Assembly: GCA_945889495.1 (NCBI GenBank)
Contig: CAMDBU010000047.1
Span: forward strand, 1 to 38,201
From: Syntrophobacter sp. SbD2
GTDB lineage: Bacteria; Desulfobacterota; Binatia; UBA9968
Length of the DNA: 38,201 bases
Reading direction: 5' to 3'
A program made the translations under genes and the position numbers. The first letter of the stretch is position 1, and each line of letters starts with the position of its first letter. This document shows positions 23,949 through 31,700 of the stretch, in pieces. Under the pieces are notes generated by a model, which had not been told where the DNA came from, searched no databases, and saw nothing but the letters and a program-made list of their open reading frames with translations.

Positions 23949-24953
23949 CTACCTGAGCTGAAAGATTTCTTTCCACATCTTTTCGTACTTCGGGAACTCG
24001 TCGATTTCGTCTTCGCCCACCGGATAGATTTTTACCGGTTTGATTTTGTCCAGCGGCTCGACTTTTGGATGGGCCGGTAGCCGGCCGCCTTGGGCGTAGA
24101 CTTTTTGGCCTTCTTCGCTGGCGAGCCAGCGCGCCATCAGCCAAGCGCTGTTTGGGTGGGGCGGGTTTTTGAAAACCGCCGAGCTGTTCAAGTCGCCGAC
24201 TCCTTCGCTGAGCATGTAGCCCACCGTGGCGCCCTTGGTGATGCGGGCGGGAAAGTGATGTGAGTAGCAAGTGGCGCACACCGCCGCTTGGCCGGCGATC
24301 AACAGTTCCGCCAGTGCCGCGTGGCCTTTGTGAAACTCCAAATTGTTGAGCGCGATGCGTTTGAGCAGCGCCACGGCTTTGTCGTCGCTCTTGAATTTGT
24401 GTTTGGCCAGGCCGATGAGAATCTGAAAATCCCGCGGCTCGGCGATCAAGCGGCCTTTCCAGCGCGGATCGGCCAGGTCTTCGAACTGGGTGATTACTTC
24501 ATCCTTCTTGATCAGCGCGGTATTCCACGCCGGCACCAGGAACACCAAATCCGTCGCCATCCAGTAATTGCCTTTGAGATTCTCCGGATAAGCCGCGGCC
24601 TCCGGCGGCAGTCTCTGCTCGAAGATGCCCTGCTTGTGCAGTCGCACGACGCTGTCCAGGTTGGACTGAAAAACATCGCCGATGACTTTACCGCCGCGCA
24701 TTTCGGCGATGGCGCGGGTCGCCAACTGGTCGGCGGTGGACTCGACATGATTGATCTTGATGCCGGGAAAGCGCTTTTCGAACTGCGGCAATATCTTCGC
24801 CGCATTGATATTGGCCAAGCTCGAATAAAAATTGACCACACCGCCTTCGCCCAAGGCCTTCTTGTAAAGTTCGTCGATGGATTGGGCTGATGCCGGCGCG
24901 GCGAAAAGGATCAGCGATGCCGCCAGCAGGCCGCGTAGCTTGGTTAGGGTCAT
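23949..24953 (-). CDS. Extracellular solute-binding protein, iron(III)/family 1 type
   Basis: This 334-residue binding protein has a signal peptide (MTLTKLRGLLAASLILFA, cleavage near ASAQ), then GVVNFYSSLANINAAKILPQ, FEKRFPGIKI, FEDLADPRWKGRLIAEPRD in the hinge region, NPPHPNSAWLMARWLASEEG near the end. All fit the iron(III)-type family. AGGAG precedes ATG 24953. The ligand is unknown. No permease or ATPase is near. The Cys pair CATCYSH in the middle is not typical and might bind metal or form a disulfide. Confidence 0.9.
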   Translation of the reverse strand: MTLTKLRGLLAASLILFAAPASAQSIDELYKKALGEGGVVNFYSSLANINAAKILPQFEKRFPGIKINHVESTADQLATRAIAEMRGGKVIGDVFQSNLDSVVRLHKQGIFEQRLPPEAAAYPENLKGNYWMATDLVFLVPAWNTALIKKDEVITQFEDLADPRWKGRLIAEPRDFQILIGLAKHKFKSDDKAVALLKRIALNNLEFHKGHAALAELLIAGQAAVCATCYSHHFPARITKGATVGYMLSEGVGDLNSSAVFKNPPHPNSAWLMARWLASEEGQKVYAQGGRLPAHPKVEPLDKIKPVKIYPVGEDEIDEFPKYEKMWKEIFQLR

Positions 24954-25038
24954 GATCGATCTCCTCTCTTATGTGACGTCTAAGTCGATCCCGCCAGGTC
25001 CGATTATTTGTTCCTTCGCCAACAAGGGATCCCTATCA

Positions 25039-25117
25039 CGTCATTCCGGCGTAGGCCGGAATCTAGGAGTGGTGGACGCGGTTCAAATCTGGATACCGGC
25101 CTGCGCCGGTATAACGG
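25039..25117. repeat. Palindromic element (CATTCCGGCG family), copy 1
   Basis: CGTCATTCCGGCGTAGGCCG (from 25039) and, inverted, CTGGATACCGGCCTGCGCCG (25089-25108) each hold a small GC-rich palindrome. The type is widespread in environmental bacteria; a longer relative lies at 32711-32831. Confidence 0.8.
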
Positions 25118-25136
25118 ACTTACCTTGATCGTTTTC

Positions 25137-25988
25137 TCATCCGTACGGTTTGTACTCTTCAGCATCCTTGGTCGTCGCCAAACAATATTCGGCGATCTCG
25201 CGGTAAGTCGGCTGCCATATTTCACTTCGATGTTGGTTGGTCAGCTTGATCATGTTCTCAAAACCCACCGCCATGTACGGGCGCCCGCCCAACTCGGCAT
25301 GGACCAGGCCGTCGATCATGCCGGGGCGCCCGCGGCAGGCTTCCTCGTAAACAAACTCGAAGCCTTCTTTGTAGCCGGTGAAAAATGTCGCGCCGTTGGA
25401 CGCGCCTTCGCCCCAGGCGCGCCAGTCGTTGGCGTACCAGGATTTTGGGATGATGCAGATGCGCTTGCCGTTGACCCGCACGACATAGGGTACGTCATCG
25501 TCGCATAGATCGGCCGACCAGAGATAACCTTCGTCAGCGAGCAGGCCCAAGGTTTCTTCCGTGTGCAATCCGCCGGGACCGAACCAGCCCACCGGGCGAG
25601 CGCCGATGGTGTCCTGAATGATTTTCGTGCTGGTGCGGATCTCTTCCAACTGCTGCGCCGGCGTCAAGTCGGTCATGTCGATGTCATTGGTCATGCCATG
25701 GCCGGCGATTTCATGGCCAGCCTGGTGCAACGCCCGCACCGCGTCGGGCCATTTCTGCACCGCCAGCCCATTGGCCAAGATCATCGCCCGCACATGATTG
25801 CGTTCGAGGATCTCCATCAAACGCCAGATACCGGCGTTGCCGCCATAGTTGGCATGGGAGATCGAACAAAGATTGACCGGTATCTTCGGATCGCGCTTGA
25901 ACCGCCCGCTCTTACGAAAGGCTTCGAGGGCGATGGTGAAAGTGCAGGCGAGCAACTTGTTGCCCGGCCATTGAATCGATCGGCGCAT
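25137..25988 (-). CDS. Polysaccharide deacetylase (allantoinase PuuE-like) family protein
   Basis: This 283-residue protein has the NodB/PuuE-type barrel. It has the CTFTIALEAFRK strand, where allantoinase-type members show NYEEG and sugar deacetylases an Asp pair; here a lone Glu remains. The metal-like pair is in GHEIAGHGMTND. The RPVGWFGPGG loop replaces the usual RPxGWR motif. These features suit a cyclic amide or N-acyl hydrolase better than peptidoglycan deacetylase, and there is no signal peptide. GGAG lies before ATG 25988. The exact substrate is unknown; it might be inactive if the missing Asp is essential. Confidence 0.8.
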   Translation of the reverse strand: MRRSIQWPGNKLLACTFTIALEAFRKSGRFKRDPKIPVNLCSISHANYGGNAGIWRLMEILERNHVRAMILANGLAVQKWPDAVRALHQAGHEIAGHGMTNDIDMTDLTPAQQLEEIRTSTKIIQDTIGARPVGWFGPGGLHTEETLGLLADEGYLWSADLCDDDVPYVVRVNGKRICIIPKSWYANDWRAWGEGASNGATFFTGYKEGFEFVYEEACRGRPGMIDGLVHAELGGRPYMAVGFENMIKLTNQHRSEIWQPTYREIAEYCLATTKDAEEYKPYG

Positions 25989-26087
25989 AGTCGGATCTCC
26001 TTGGAAGCCTAAACTAAGCTGCCCGAGCTATGCCGCAACCTGGGAATTGGGTCAAGCGGTAATCCTAGGTTGGAGCGGGGTGGCGGA

Positions 26088-26189
26088 ATGGACGTGTTGG
26101 CAATGCTCAAAGGCGGCGGTGGCACCAGCGCCGCCATGCAGGAGAAAATCGTCGAAGACGATCCGCGGGTGCTTTACGGGCTAAATTAG
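26088..26189 (+). pseudogene. Relic: C-terminal end of an amidohydrolase (copy 1)
   Basis: The frame reads MDVLAMLKGGGGTSAAM then QEKIVEDDPRVLYGLN and stop. The intact amidohydrolase at 22689-23771 ends in LDALTTLKDDGGISAAM, HKKIVENNPRVFYGLN. Similarity continues a little past the stop codon (AGGATTCG against AGATTCGG). It is the 3' end of a lost paralogue; 34 codons are still open. Confidence 0.85.
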
Positions 26190-26252
26190 GATTCGAAGCG
26201 TTGATGGTTAAGGGCGAGCGGGCGGTCCGCCGTGCGCTTCTCGCCCCGAAGA

Positions 26253-26597
26253 TTAGGGCTGCTCTGAATCAATAAGTCTCCGAATGTGACGTTTCAGTTC
26301 TGGAAGCTTCTCCGTCACAACGTCCCACACCAGTTGATAATCTACCCCAAAGTAACTGTGAATGAGGCGGTCACGCATCCGAGCCATCGGACGCCACTCC
26401 ACATCGGTATGTGTTGTGCGAAACTCCTCGGGCAGGTTCTTCACGGCTTCGCCGATAATTTCCAGGCTGCGCACGAAGGCGCGGCGCAGGGTCTCATCCT
26501 CTGAGAAGCGCTCAAAGCTCAGACCCCGACTCCGATCGAGCAGGTAATCGACTTCTACTAGAATATGGCGCAGATAATCACGCGGCTCGAAGGACAT
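26253..26597 (-). CDS. hepT: HepT-like toxin ribonuclease
   Basis: This 114-residue all-helical protein has the HEPN-type active motif R-x4-H-x-Y: Arg75, His80 and Tyr82 in MRDRLIHSYFG. HepT is an RNase toxin; its partner MntA transfers AMP to the Tyr of this motif to silence it. Here the nucleotidyltransferase gene overlaps it by 20 nt (26578-26597), the usual order with the antitoxin first. GAGG precedes ATG 26597. Both genes look intact, unlike the other two toxin loci in this window. Confidence 0.9.
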   Translation of the reverse strand: MSFEPRDYLRHILVEVDYLLDRSRGLSFERFSEDETLRRAFVRSLEIIGEAVKNLPEEFRTTHTDVEWRPMARMRDRLIHSYFGVDYQLVWDVVTEKLPELKRHIRRLIDSEQP

Positions 26598-26895
26598 CCC
26601 TTGCCTCGGCCATGATTCGCGGCCCGATAAAAGGTGAGAGTGACTCGGTGGTCACGACTTCAACGGGGCGCTCCAATGTCTCTTCGAGCAAATCCGCCAG
26701 CGCCATGAAATGATCGAAGCTCTTCTCCGCCGGGATAAACTCGACAAGCACGTCAACGTCGCTGTCGGGGCGAGCCTCGTTTCGAAGCACGGAGCCAAAG
26801 AGCGCCAGCCGGCGAACCCCGAGGCGGCGAATCTCGGACTCAATGGATTGTAGACGCTGGATCGCTTCGTCACGGGTGAGGGGAGTCAATCTCAT
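26578..26895 (-). CDS. mntA: MntA-like nucleotidyltransferase antitoxin
   Basis: This 105-residue minimal nucleotidyltransferase has the family signature GS-x10-DxD: Gly34-Ser35 in LFGSVLRNEAR and Asp46/Asp48 in SDVDVLVEF. It would AMPylate the Tyr of the coupled HepT toxin. The start is ATG 26895; an in-frame GTG at 26910 is possible. The first codons have no clear ribosome binding site. It is the first gene of a two-gene operon. Confidence 0.9.
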   Translation of the reverse strand: MRLTPLTRDEAIQRLQSIESEIRRLGVRRLALFGSVLRNEARPDSDVDVLVEFIPAEKSFDHFMALADLLEETLERPVEVVTTESLSPFIGPRIMAEARDVLRAA

Positions 26896-26948
26896 GTGAC
26901 GAAGATACACGAACGGCCTGGTTTATGCGAGGTGGACGGCCGACCGTC

Positions 26949-27020
26949 AAAGACGACGGTGGAATTAGCGCCGCGATGCACAAGAAAATCGTCGAGGACA
27001 ATCCGCGGTTTACAGGTTGA
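26949..27020 (+). pseudogene. Relic: C-terminal end of an amidohydrolase (copy 2)
   Basis: KDDGGISAAMHKKIVEDNPR is readable, after which a small deletion shifts the frame and gives FTG and a stop. The flank beyond (GAACTAGGATTCGG) still matches the region after the stop of the intact amidohydrolase gene (GAACTAAGATTCGG). It is more decayed than copy 1. Confidence 0.85.
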
Positions 27021-27134
27021 ACTAGGATTCGGAGAGTTTAACGCTATGCGGCGAAACCGGTGCCGGATAAAGCGAGCCGATGGCGAGCGCTGTCGGGATC
27101 GGTTTTAGCCGCGGGTTCGGTGGTGCTTTCCTGC

Positions 27135-27926
27135 TCATTGGGGCATCTGGGAAGGGTCTTGGGACAACCACTTTCTGACTCGGCGGTTAGATTCGTCAAG
27201 TTCAAACCTTCCGAGTCGAATCCCTTCACCGACGATACTACCATCGTTGCGCCGCACGACATGGGCAATCCCTTGATACCCGAAATCATAATTCCCAGTG
27301 TTGAACCAGTCCTGTGGAAATACTTCAACTTGGCTCTTAGCCCAAGAAAACGCGAATATGGCGCGGGCCATTTTGCCATCAGAGCTAAAATTCTCGTGAT
27401 CCGCCAGAACAAGTGTTTCGTTGAAACGGGACCAATCGTGCGAAATTGATATGCGATGCACCCCAGGTTTCATGTACGGAGAAAACTCCCAGCGCTCAGC
27501 TTTAGGGAGTTGTGAAATACTCACCTTCTCGTGACGCATTTGGGCTGCGATGGTGAGTGGATCCACTATAGGGCGCAACGCGGCGAGCGAAACTTTGTCG
27601 AAAATTAGGCGCCTCGTCTCTCTCTCGCCCGACTCTCGCCACAGCAGCATCGTCCCATCGACGAGTATTTGTGCATAGCAAAACCTCTCCAATATAATTA
27701 ACGTCGCGCCTTTCGAGTCTTGCAGAGATGTGAGTCCGAATAGTTTGCTGGTGCCAGATGCCGTGTCTTTGAATCGATAGGTGACACCGCCAACCGAGAG
27801 AGAATTATCTCGAAAGCCCGAAGGACTTGGCCCAATAGCGGTGTTCAGCGGTAGCGATGACTCTTTAGAGCAAGAGACAAGATGGACTGCAAGGACTCCC
27901 GCTAATGCTAGCAATGCCTGTTTCAT
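27135..27926 (-). CDS. Hypothetical lipoprotein
   Basis: This 263-residue protein starts with a lipoprotein signal peptide: MKQALLALAGVLAVHLVSCS, with Cys19 in an LVSC lipobox. It should be lipid-anchored in a membrane. I do not recognise the mature domain; it is beta-rich by composition (GVTYRFKD, TLIILERFCYAQILVDG, FAFSWAKSQVEVFPQDWF) and ends in RKWLSQDPSQMPQ. ATG 27926 is used; an upstream in-frame TTG at 27932 is less likely. Base composition looks a little lower in GC than its neighbours. No operon partner is evident. Confidence 0.7.
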   Translation of the reverse strand: MKQALLALAGVLAVHLVSCSKESSLPLNTAIGPSPSGFRDNSLSVGGVTYRFKDTASGTSKLFGLTSLQDSKGATLIILERFCYAQILVDGTMLLWRESGERETRRLIFDKVSLAALRPIVDPLTIAAQMRHEKVSISQLPKAERWEFSPYMKPGVHRISISHDWSRFNETLVLADHENFSSDGKMARAIFAFSWAKSQVEVFPQDWFNTGNYDFGYQGIAHVVRRNDGSIVGEGIRLGRFELDESNRRVRKWLSQDPSQMPQ

Positions 27927-27932
27927 GCGCAA

Positions 27933-28106
27933 ACCTAGGCCCGTAACGTATTGAGTATACAGATCCGTATATCACGACAAATGCAAATTGTTTGGATCAA
28001 GGGTTGTCGTTTGTGACTCGCTCATTGATCCATCATTCCCAACAATTCGCTCCTTCAATGTACCGGATCAATGTATTTCCACTATACCAGAACAGGCGCC
28101 GTGTCA
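27933..28106. other. Spacer without gene
   Basis: I see nothing supported here. It is less GC-rich than its surroundings and has no clear repeat or promoter. Confidence 0.5.
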
Positions 28107-29171
28107 CTAAGAACGAATCCAATGCAGCGACCGTGGGGATCCTTCCGCGCGCGCCATGAGTTCGCGGTAGACCGTGCCGTTCTCCAAGCGCTGCACCGGT
28201 GCGCTGTCGACCACATCTTGGGCGCGCAGCTGTTTCAATTTGGGATTCGATAGCGAGTGCAGGCGGGCGACGTTTTGAATGCCGGGCAAGTGGGGTTTCA
28301 GGTCGGAGCTGTACAGTGATAAGAGCGCTTCGTAGGCGAGCTCGGCTTGCTGCGGATCGCTCACGCGCAGGTTTTTCCGCAGCGATTTGAGCACGTCGCC
28401 TTTGTTCGCCGGATCTTTGACAAAGGCGACCGACTCCGCGACGCCATTGAGCAAAGCGTCCATCTGTCCTGGGTTGCGCTGTAGATATTTACGCTGCGCT
28501 GCTAGAGCTAGACCCTGATAGGGGATGGAGGACTTTCCCAGGTCTAGAAGCACGCGGTATTTGTGTTCTTTCAGAAGCGGCCGGTACCCATAACTCAGGT
28601 AAGCGCCGACGATTTTGCCGGCGATCAACGATTGCGCCAACACCCGCTGATCTCCCAGCGTCGCCATCGATATTTTAACGCGCGTCGATTCCAGCCCGAG
28701 ATGTTCGAGCGCCAAGACGGTCATCGCCCAGATGCCGCCGCCGATGCTTTGAACTCCCAGTCGTTTGCCTTTGAGGTCGCCGGCGCTTTGGATGTTGGGC
28801 GCGACGACGAGATCGCCGTCGGGACGATTGACCAAGCCGGCGAAGAAGGCGATGTCCATGCCGCCCACCGCGGCGCTCAATACGCAACTGGGAACTGTGT
28901 ACGCGACCTGCACCTCACCGGACGCCAGGGCCTGGATGGTCATCGGGCCATTGTGGACATCGACAACCTCGACATCGATGCCATGTTTATGAAAAAAGCC
29001 GCGCTCGACGCCGAGCCACAGCGCCAGGACTTTTTCATTAAAAGCACCATGGGCCACGCGCAGGAGCGGTAGCTCGGCGGCAGGCAGGGTTTGGACCGCC
29101 GCGAAATACACGATCACGACCGCCAATTGGACCCCCATGAGTCGACGCGTTAAACGCGGAATCGAGTTCAT
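28107..29171 (-). CDS. NitT/TauT-type ABC substrate-binding protein (E)
   Basis: This 354-residue binding protein is somewhat longer than the others. The N-terminus (RLTRRLMGVQLAVVIVYFAA) is a signal sequence, cleavage near LPAA. Family marks are LLRVAHGAFNEKVLALWLGV, GFFHKHGIDVEVVDVHNGPM, VQVAYTVPSCVLSAAVGGMD, LKGKRLGVQSIGGGIWAMTV and VGAYLSYGYRPLLKEHKYRV. ATG 29171 is chosen over the frame start 29240 because AGAGG precedes it and the signal peptide follows. It is not closely related to the others here, so another ligand is likely. No membrane components are near. Confidence 0.9.
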   Translation of the reverse strand: MNSIPRLTRRLMGVQLAVVIVYFAAVQTLPAAELPLLRVAHGAFNEKVLALWLGVERGFFHKHGIDVEVVDVHNGPMTIQALASGEVQVAYTVPSCVLSAAVGGMDIAFFAGLVNRPDGDLVVAPNIQSAGDLKGKRLGVQSIGGGIWAMTVLALEHLGLESTRVKISMATLGDQRVLAQSLIAGKIVGAYLSYGYRPLLKEHKYRVLLDLGKSSIPYQGLALAAQRKYLQRNPGQMDALLNGVAESVAFVKDPANKGDVLKSLRKNLRVSDPQQAELAYEALLSLYSSDLKPHLPGIQNVARLHSLSNPKLKQLRAQDVVDSAPVQRLENGTVYRELMARAEGSPRSLHWIRS

Positions 29172-29408
29172 CGAAGCCACCTCTGTCAATGGAATTCGCA
29201 CCATGAGAATCCAAGAGAGCAACCCCAATGCCAGCCGCACGCCGTGAGCTGGTTGGTTGTAACGGGCGGGAACTACGGATTTTTTGCGTGGTAGGGTTGT
29301 CAGTCGACGGGGTCAGGGGCGTGGCCTGAACCTCTAGTTTACATCGCTGTAAACGTTGGTTACTCGGATAACTCCCGAGACCCGGCTGCGCAGACAGGTT
29401 GGCAGACT
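29172..29408. other. Spacer without gene
   Basis: No gene or clear repeat is seen between binding proteins E and F1. The minus-strand frame upstream of the E start (29172-29240) is open but has no supporting start signal. Confidence 0.5.
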
Positions 29409-30392
29409 TTATCTTTTATACAGCTGCCTGACAAACCCCGAAGCTTCCAGCTCCTGCACCAAGCTCATATCGACGAACATCTTTGGATCGGCGGCGGCGG
29501 CTTTTTTGTCGCGGGGGGCCATGTCGTCGAGTAAGGTTTTGACGCCTTCGGGGTGGGGGTAGGGGACTTCGGGGAAGGCGGCGTTGTAGGCTTTGTAGGC
29601 GCGTTCCAAGCCTTCGGGGTCTTTGGCTCGGAGATTTTTGCCGATCAGCGCTTTGGTGTCTTCTTTGTTGGTCTTGATGTAGTGCAGCGATTCGGTAAAA
29701 GCGCGCACGACTTTTTGCACCAGCGGGCGGCGTTCTTTGACCGTCTTCTCCCGGGTGACGATGGCGTTGACGTGGTAGGAAATTTTTAACTGGCCGATGT
29801 CGTAGAGATCGCGGAAGCCGAGTTTCTCGGCTTCGCGCACCAGCGGTTCGCCGAGGAGCGTGAACTGGGTGAGATTATTCGCCAGGGCGGCGAGGCGCGC
29901 CGGGTTTTCTCCGGTGGCGATGATCTTGGTTTCCTTCTCCGGGTCGATGCCGAGACGGCGCAGCGCCAGGCGCAGTGTCATGTCGGATGTCGTGCCCAGG
30001 CGGTTGACGCCGCCGATCTTGCCCTTGAGTTGGTCGATGGTCGTGATGTTGCCCAAGGACACGATGTGATCGATGAACAGCGGCAGGTTGGTCGACACCA
30101 TGACGGTGTCGGCGCCGGCGAGTTTGGACGTCACCAGGGTCGCCGATGGCGCGACGATGAAATCGACTTCGCCGGTGAGCAGCGCCTGGATGACGATGGT
30201 GCTGGCGCTGATGTTGATCACTTCGGCGTTGAGGCCGTTGCGTTTGAAGAAGCCTTTTTGATCGGCGACCCAGATCGGCGTGTTCGATGGCGTGCTGCCG
30301 GCCCAGGCGATGCGCATGCGCTCTTGGGCCATCGATGGCGTGGGTTGCGAGAACAGTGAAATTAGCGCGACGATGAGTGCGAATGTTTTCAC
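29409..30392 (-). CDS. NitT/TauT-type ABC substrate-binding protein (F1)
   Basis: This 327-residue binding protein has a signal peptide (MKTFALIVALISLFSQ, cleavage near SMAQ), then RMRIAWAGSTPSNTPIWVAD, QKGFFKRNGLNAEVINISAS, FIVAPSATLVTSKLAGADTV, LKGKIGGVNRLGTTSDMTLR and IATGENPARLAALANNLTQF. It starts at GTG 30392, preceded by GGAGG. It is a tandem paralogue of F2 at 30519-31511: the same motifs in the same order with few gaps. The first 130 residues, including the STPSNTP ligand loop, are almost the same, so the ligands should be related. Confidence 0.93.
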   Translation of the reverse strand: MKTFALIVALISLFSQPTPSMAQERMRIAWAGSTPSNTPIWVADQKGFFKRNGLNAEVINISASTIVIQALLTGEVDFIVAPSATLVTSKLAGADTVMVSTNLPLFIDHIVSLGNITTIDQLKGKIGGVNRLGTTSDMTLRLALRRLGIDPEKETKIIATGENPARLAALANNLTQFTLLGEPLVREAEKLGFRDLYDIGQLKISYHVNAIVTREKTVKERRPLVQKVVRAFTESLHYIKTNKEDTKALIGKNLRAKDPEGLERAYKAYNAAFPEVPYPHPEGVKTLLDDMAPRDKKAAAADPKMFVDMSLVQELEASGFVRQLYKR

Positions 30393-30425
30393 GATACCTC
30401 CACTCCGTCTATTGATAAACTTTTT

Positions 30426-30500
30426 CGGAGTCCTTCGACAGGCTCAGGACGAACGGAATAAGACTGGCTTCTTGCCGTTCATGCTGAGCTCGTCGAAGCA
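30426..30500. repeat. Palindromic element (TTCGACAGGCTCAGGACGAACGG family), copy 2
   Basis: The arms at 30426-30456 and 30475-30500 match, in reverse complement, the element at 11916-11998, including the two slightly different arm types. It fills the spacer between tandem paralogues F2 and F1. Confidence 0.85.
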
Positions 30501-30518
30501 CTGTTAGTTAGCATCCGG

Positions 30519-31511
30519 CTATTTCTTGTAAAGCTGTTTGTAGAAGCCGGCGTTCTCCAACTCTTGGACGAAGCTTTGATCGACGAAGCTCTTGGGATCG
30601 GCGCTGGCGGCTTTGGGATTCTTCGGCGCCATGTCGTCGAGCAACGTCTTCACGCCGTCGGGATGGGGCTTAGGTATCTCCGGGAACGCTGCGTTGTAAG
30701 CGCGGTAGGCGCGCTCGAGACCTTCAGGGTCGGTCATGCGCAAGTTTTTGCCGATGACCGCTTTGGCCCCTTCTTTGTCGGTCTTGATATAGTGAATCGC
30801 TTCGCTGAAGGCTCGGACAACTTTCTGCACCATGGGCCGCTTGGCTTTGATGACGCGCTCGGTGGTGACTAGGCAGTTCCAGTGAAACGGGATTTTCAGC
30901 GTGCCGAAATCGATCAAGTCTCTGAATCCGGCCTTCTCCGCTTCGCGCACATGGGGCTCGCTGATGAGCGTGTACTGGACGATTCCTTTGGTGAGGGCGG
31001 CGAGCCGCTGTGGGTTCTCGCCGGCGGCGATGATCTGGGTGTCTTTCTCCGGGTCAATGCCGAAGCGGCGCAAGCCGATACGCAAGCCCAAGTCCGACGT
31101 CGTGCCCAAGCGATTAACGCCGCCGATCTTGCCTCGCAACTGTTCGACGCTAGTGATGTTGGGGGCGCTGACGACGTGGTCGACGAAGTGCGGCACGTTG
31201 GCGAAGATCACCACGGTGTCGGCGCCGGCCAGGCGCGAGGTGACCAATGTCGCCGAGGTGCCGATGGTCATGTCGACTTCGCCGGTGAGCAGCGCTTGGA
31301 CGACGATGGTGCTGGCGCTGATGTTGATCAGCTCGGCGTTCAAGCCATTTCGCTTGAGAAAGCCTTTTTGATCGGCGACCCAGGTGGGCGTGTTCGACGG
31401 CGTGCTGCCGGCCCAGGCGATGCGGACACGCTCTTGGCCGGTGGCAGGGTTTATGAACGACGCGCAGCTAATTATGATGATCGCCGCTAAAGACACTAAA
31501 GACTCACGCAC
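30519..31511 (-). CDS. NitT/TauT-type ABC substrate-binding protein (F2)
   Basis: This 330-residue paralogue of F1 has a signal peptide (SLAAIIIISCASFINPATGQ), RVRIAWAGSTPSNTPTWVAD, QKGFLKRNGLNAELINISAS, LRGKIGGVNRLGTTSDLGLR, IAAGENPQRLAALTKGIVQY and a C-terminal ELENAGFYKQLYKK. It starts at GTG 31511 after GAGGAG. Its order relative to F1 suggests a tandem duplication; the palindromic element lies between them. A possible internal lipobox-like IISC is not followed by a typical mature end, so a normal signal peptidase site near ATGQ is likelier. Confidence 0.93.
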   Translation of the reverse strand: MRESLVSLAAIIIISCASFINPATGQERVRIAWAGSTPSNTPTWVADQKGFLKRNGLNAELINISASTIVVQALLTGEVDMTIGTSATLVTSRLAGADTVVIFANVPHFVDHVVSAPNITSVEQLRGKIGGVNRLGTTSDLGLRIGLRRFGIDPEKDTQIIAAGENPQRLAALTKGIVQYTLISEPHVREAEKAGFRDLIDFGTLKIPFHWNCLVTTERVIKAKRPMVQKVVRAFSEAIHYIKTDKEGAKAVIGKNLRMTDPEGLERAYRAYNAAFPEIPKPHPDGVKTLLDDMAPKNPKAASADPKSFVDQSFVQELENAGFYKQLYKK

Positions 31512-31524
31512 GGTGCACTCCTCT

Positions 31525-31565
31525 TGCCCTCACCCTAACCCTCTCCCACTAGCGTGGGCGAGGGG
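31525..31565. repeat. Partial palindromic element (CCCTAACCCTCTCCC family)
   Basis: CTCACCCTAACCCTCTCCCA, with the inverted end GCGTGGGCGAGGGG, resembles one arm of the element at 14525-14644. It lies in the divergent spacer between F2 and the ketopantoate reductase-like gene. Confidence 0.6.
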
Positions 31566-31700
31566 ATCGGAAGTGGGAGCGGACGGTTAAGATTTGGCGG
31601 AATATAGCGTTTGATATCGGCCTCTGCAATCTAGCGGGAGTTGGCATTGCGGCGCGATCGCGATTATGATCGCGTTGGTTTTCTTAAGGAGTTGGCAAGC

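Noticed and set aside
26253-26895. HepT/MntA as a new system
   Set aside because: Both proteins have the classic motifs and the classic overlap, so this is a known toxin-antitoxin type.
29172-29240. N-terminal extension of binding protein E
   Set aside because: The extension places a second hydrophobic stretch before the signal peptide and has no ribosome binding site, while ATG 29171 has one.
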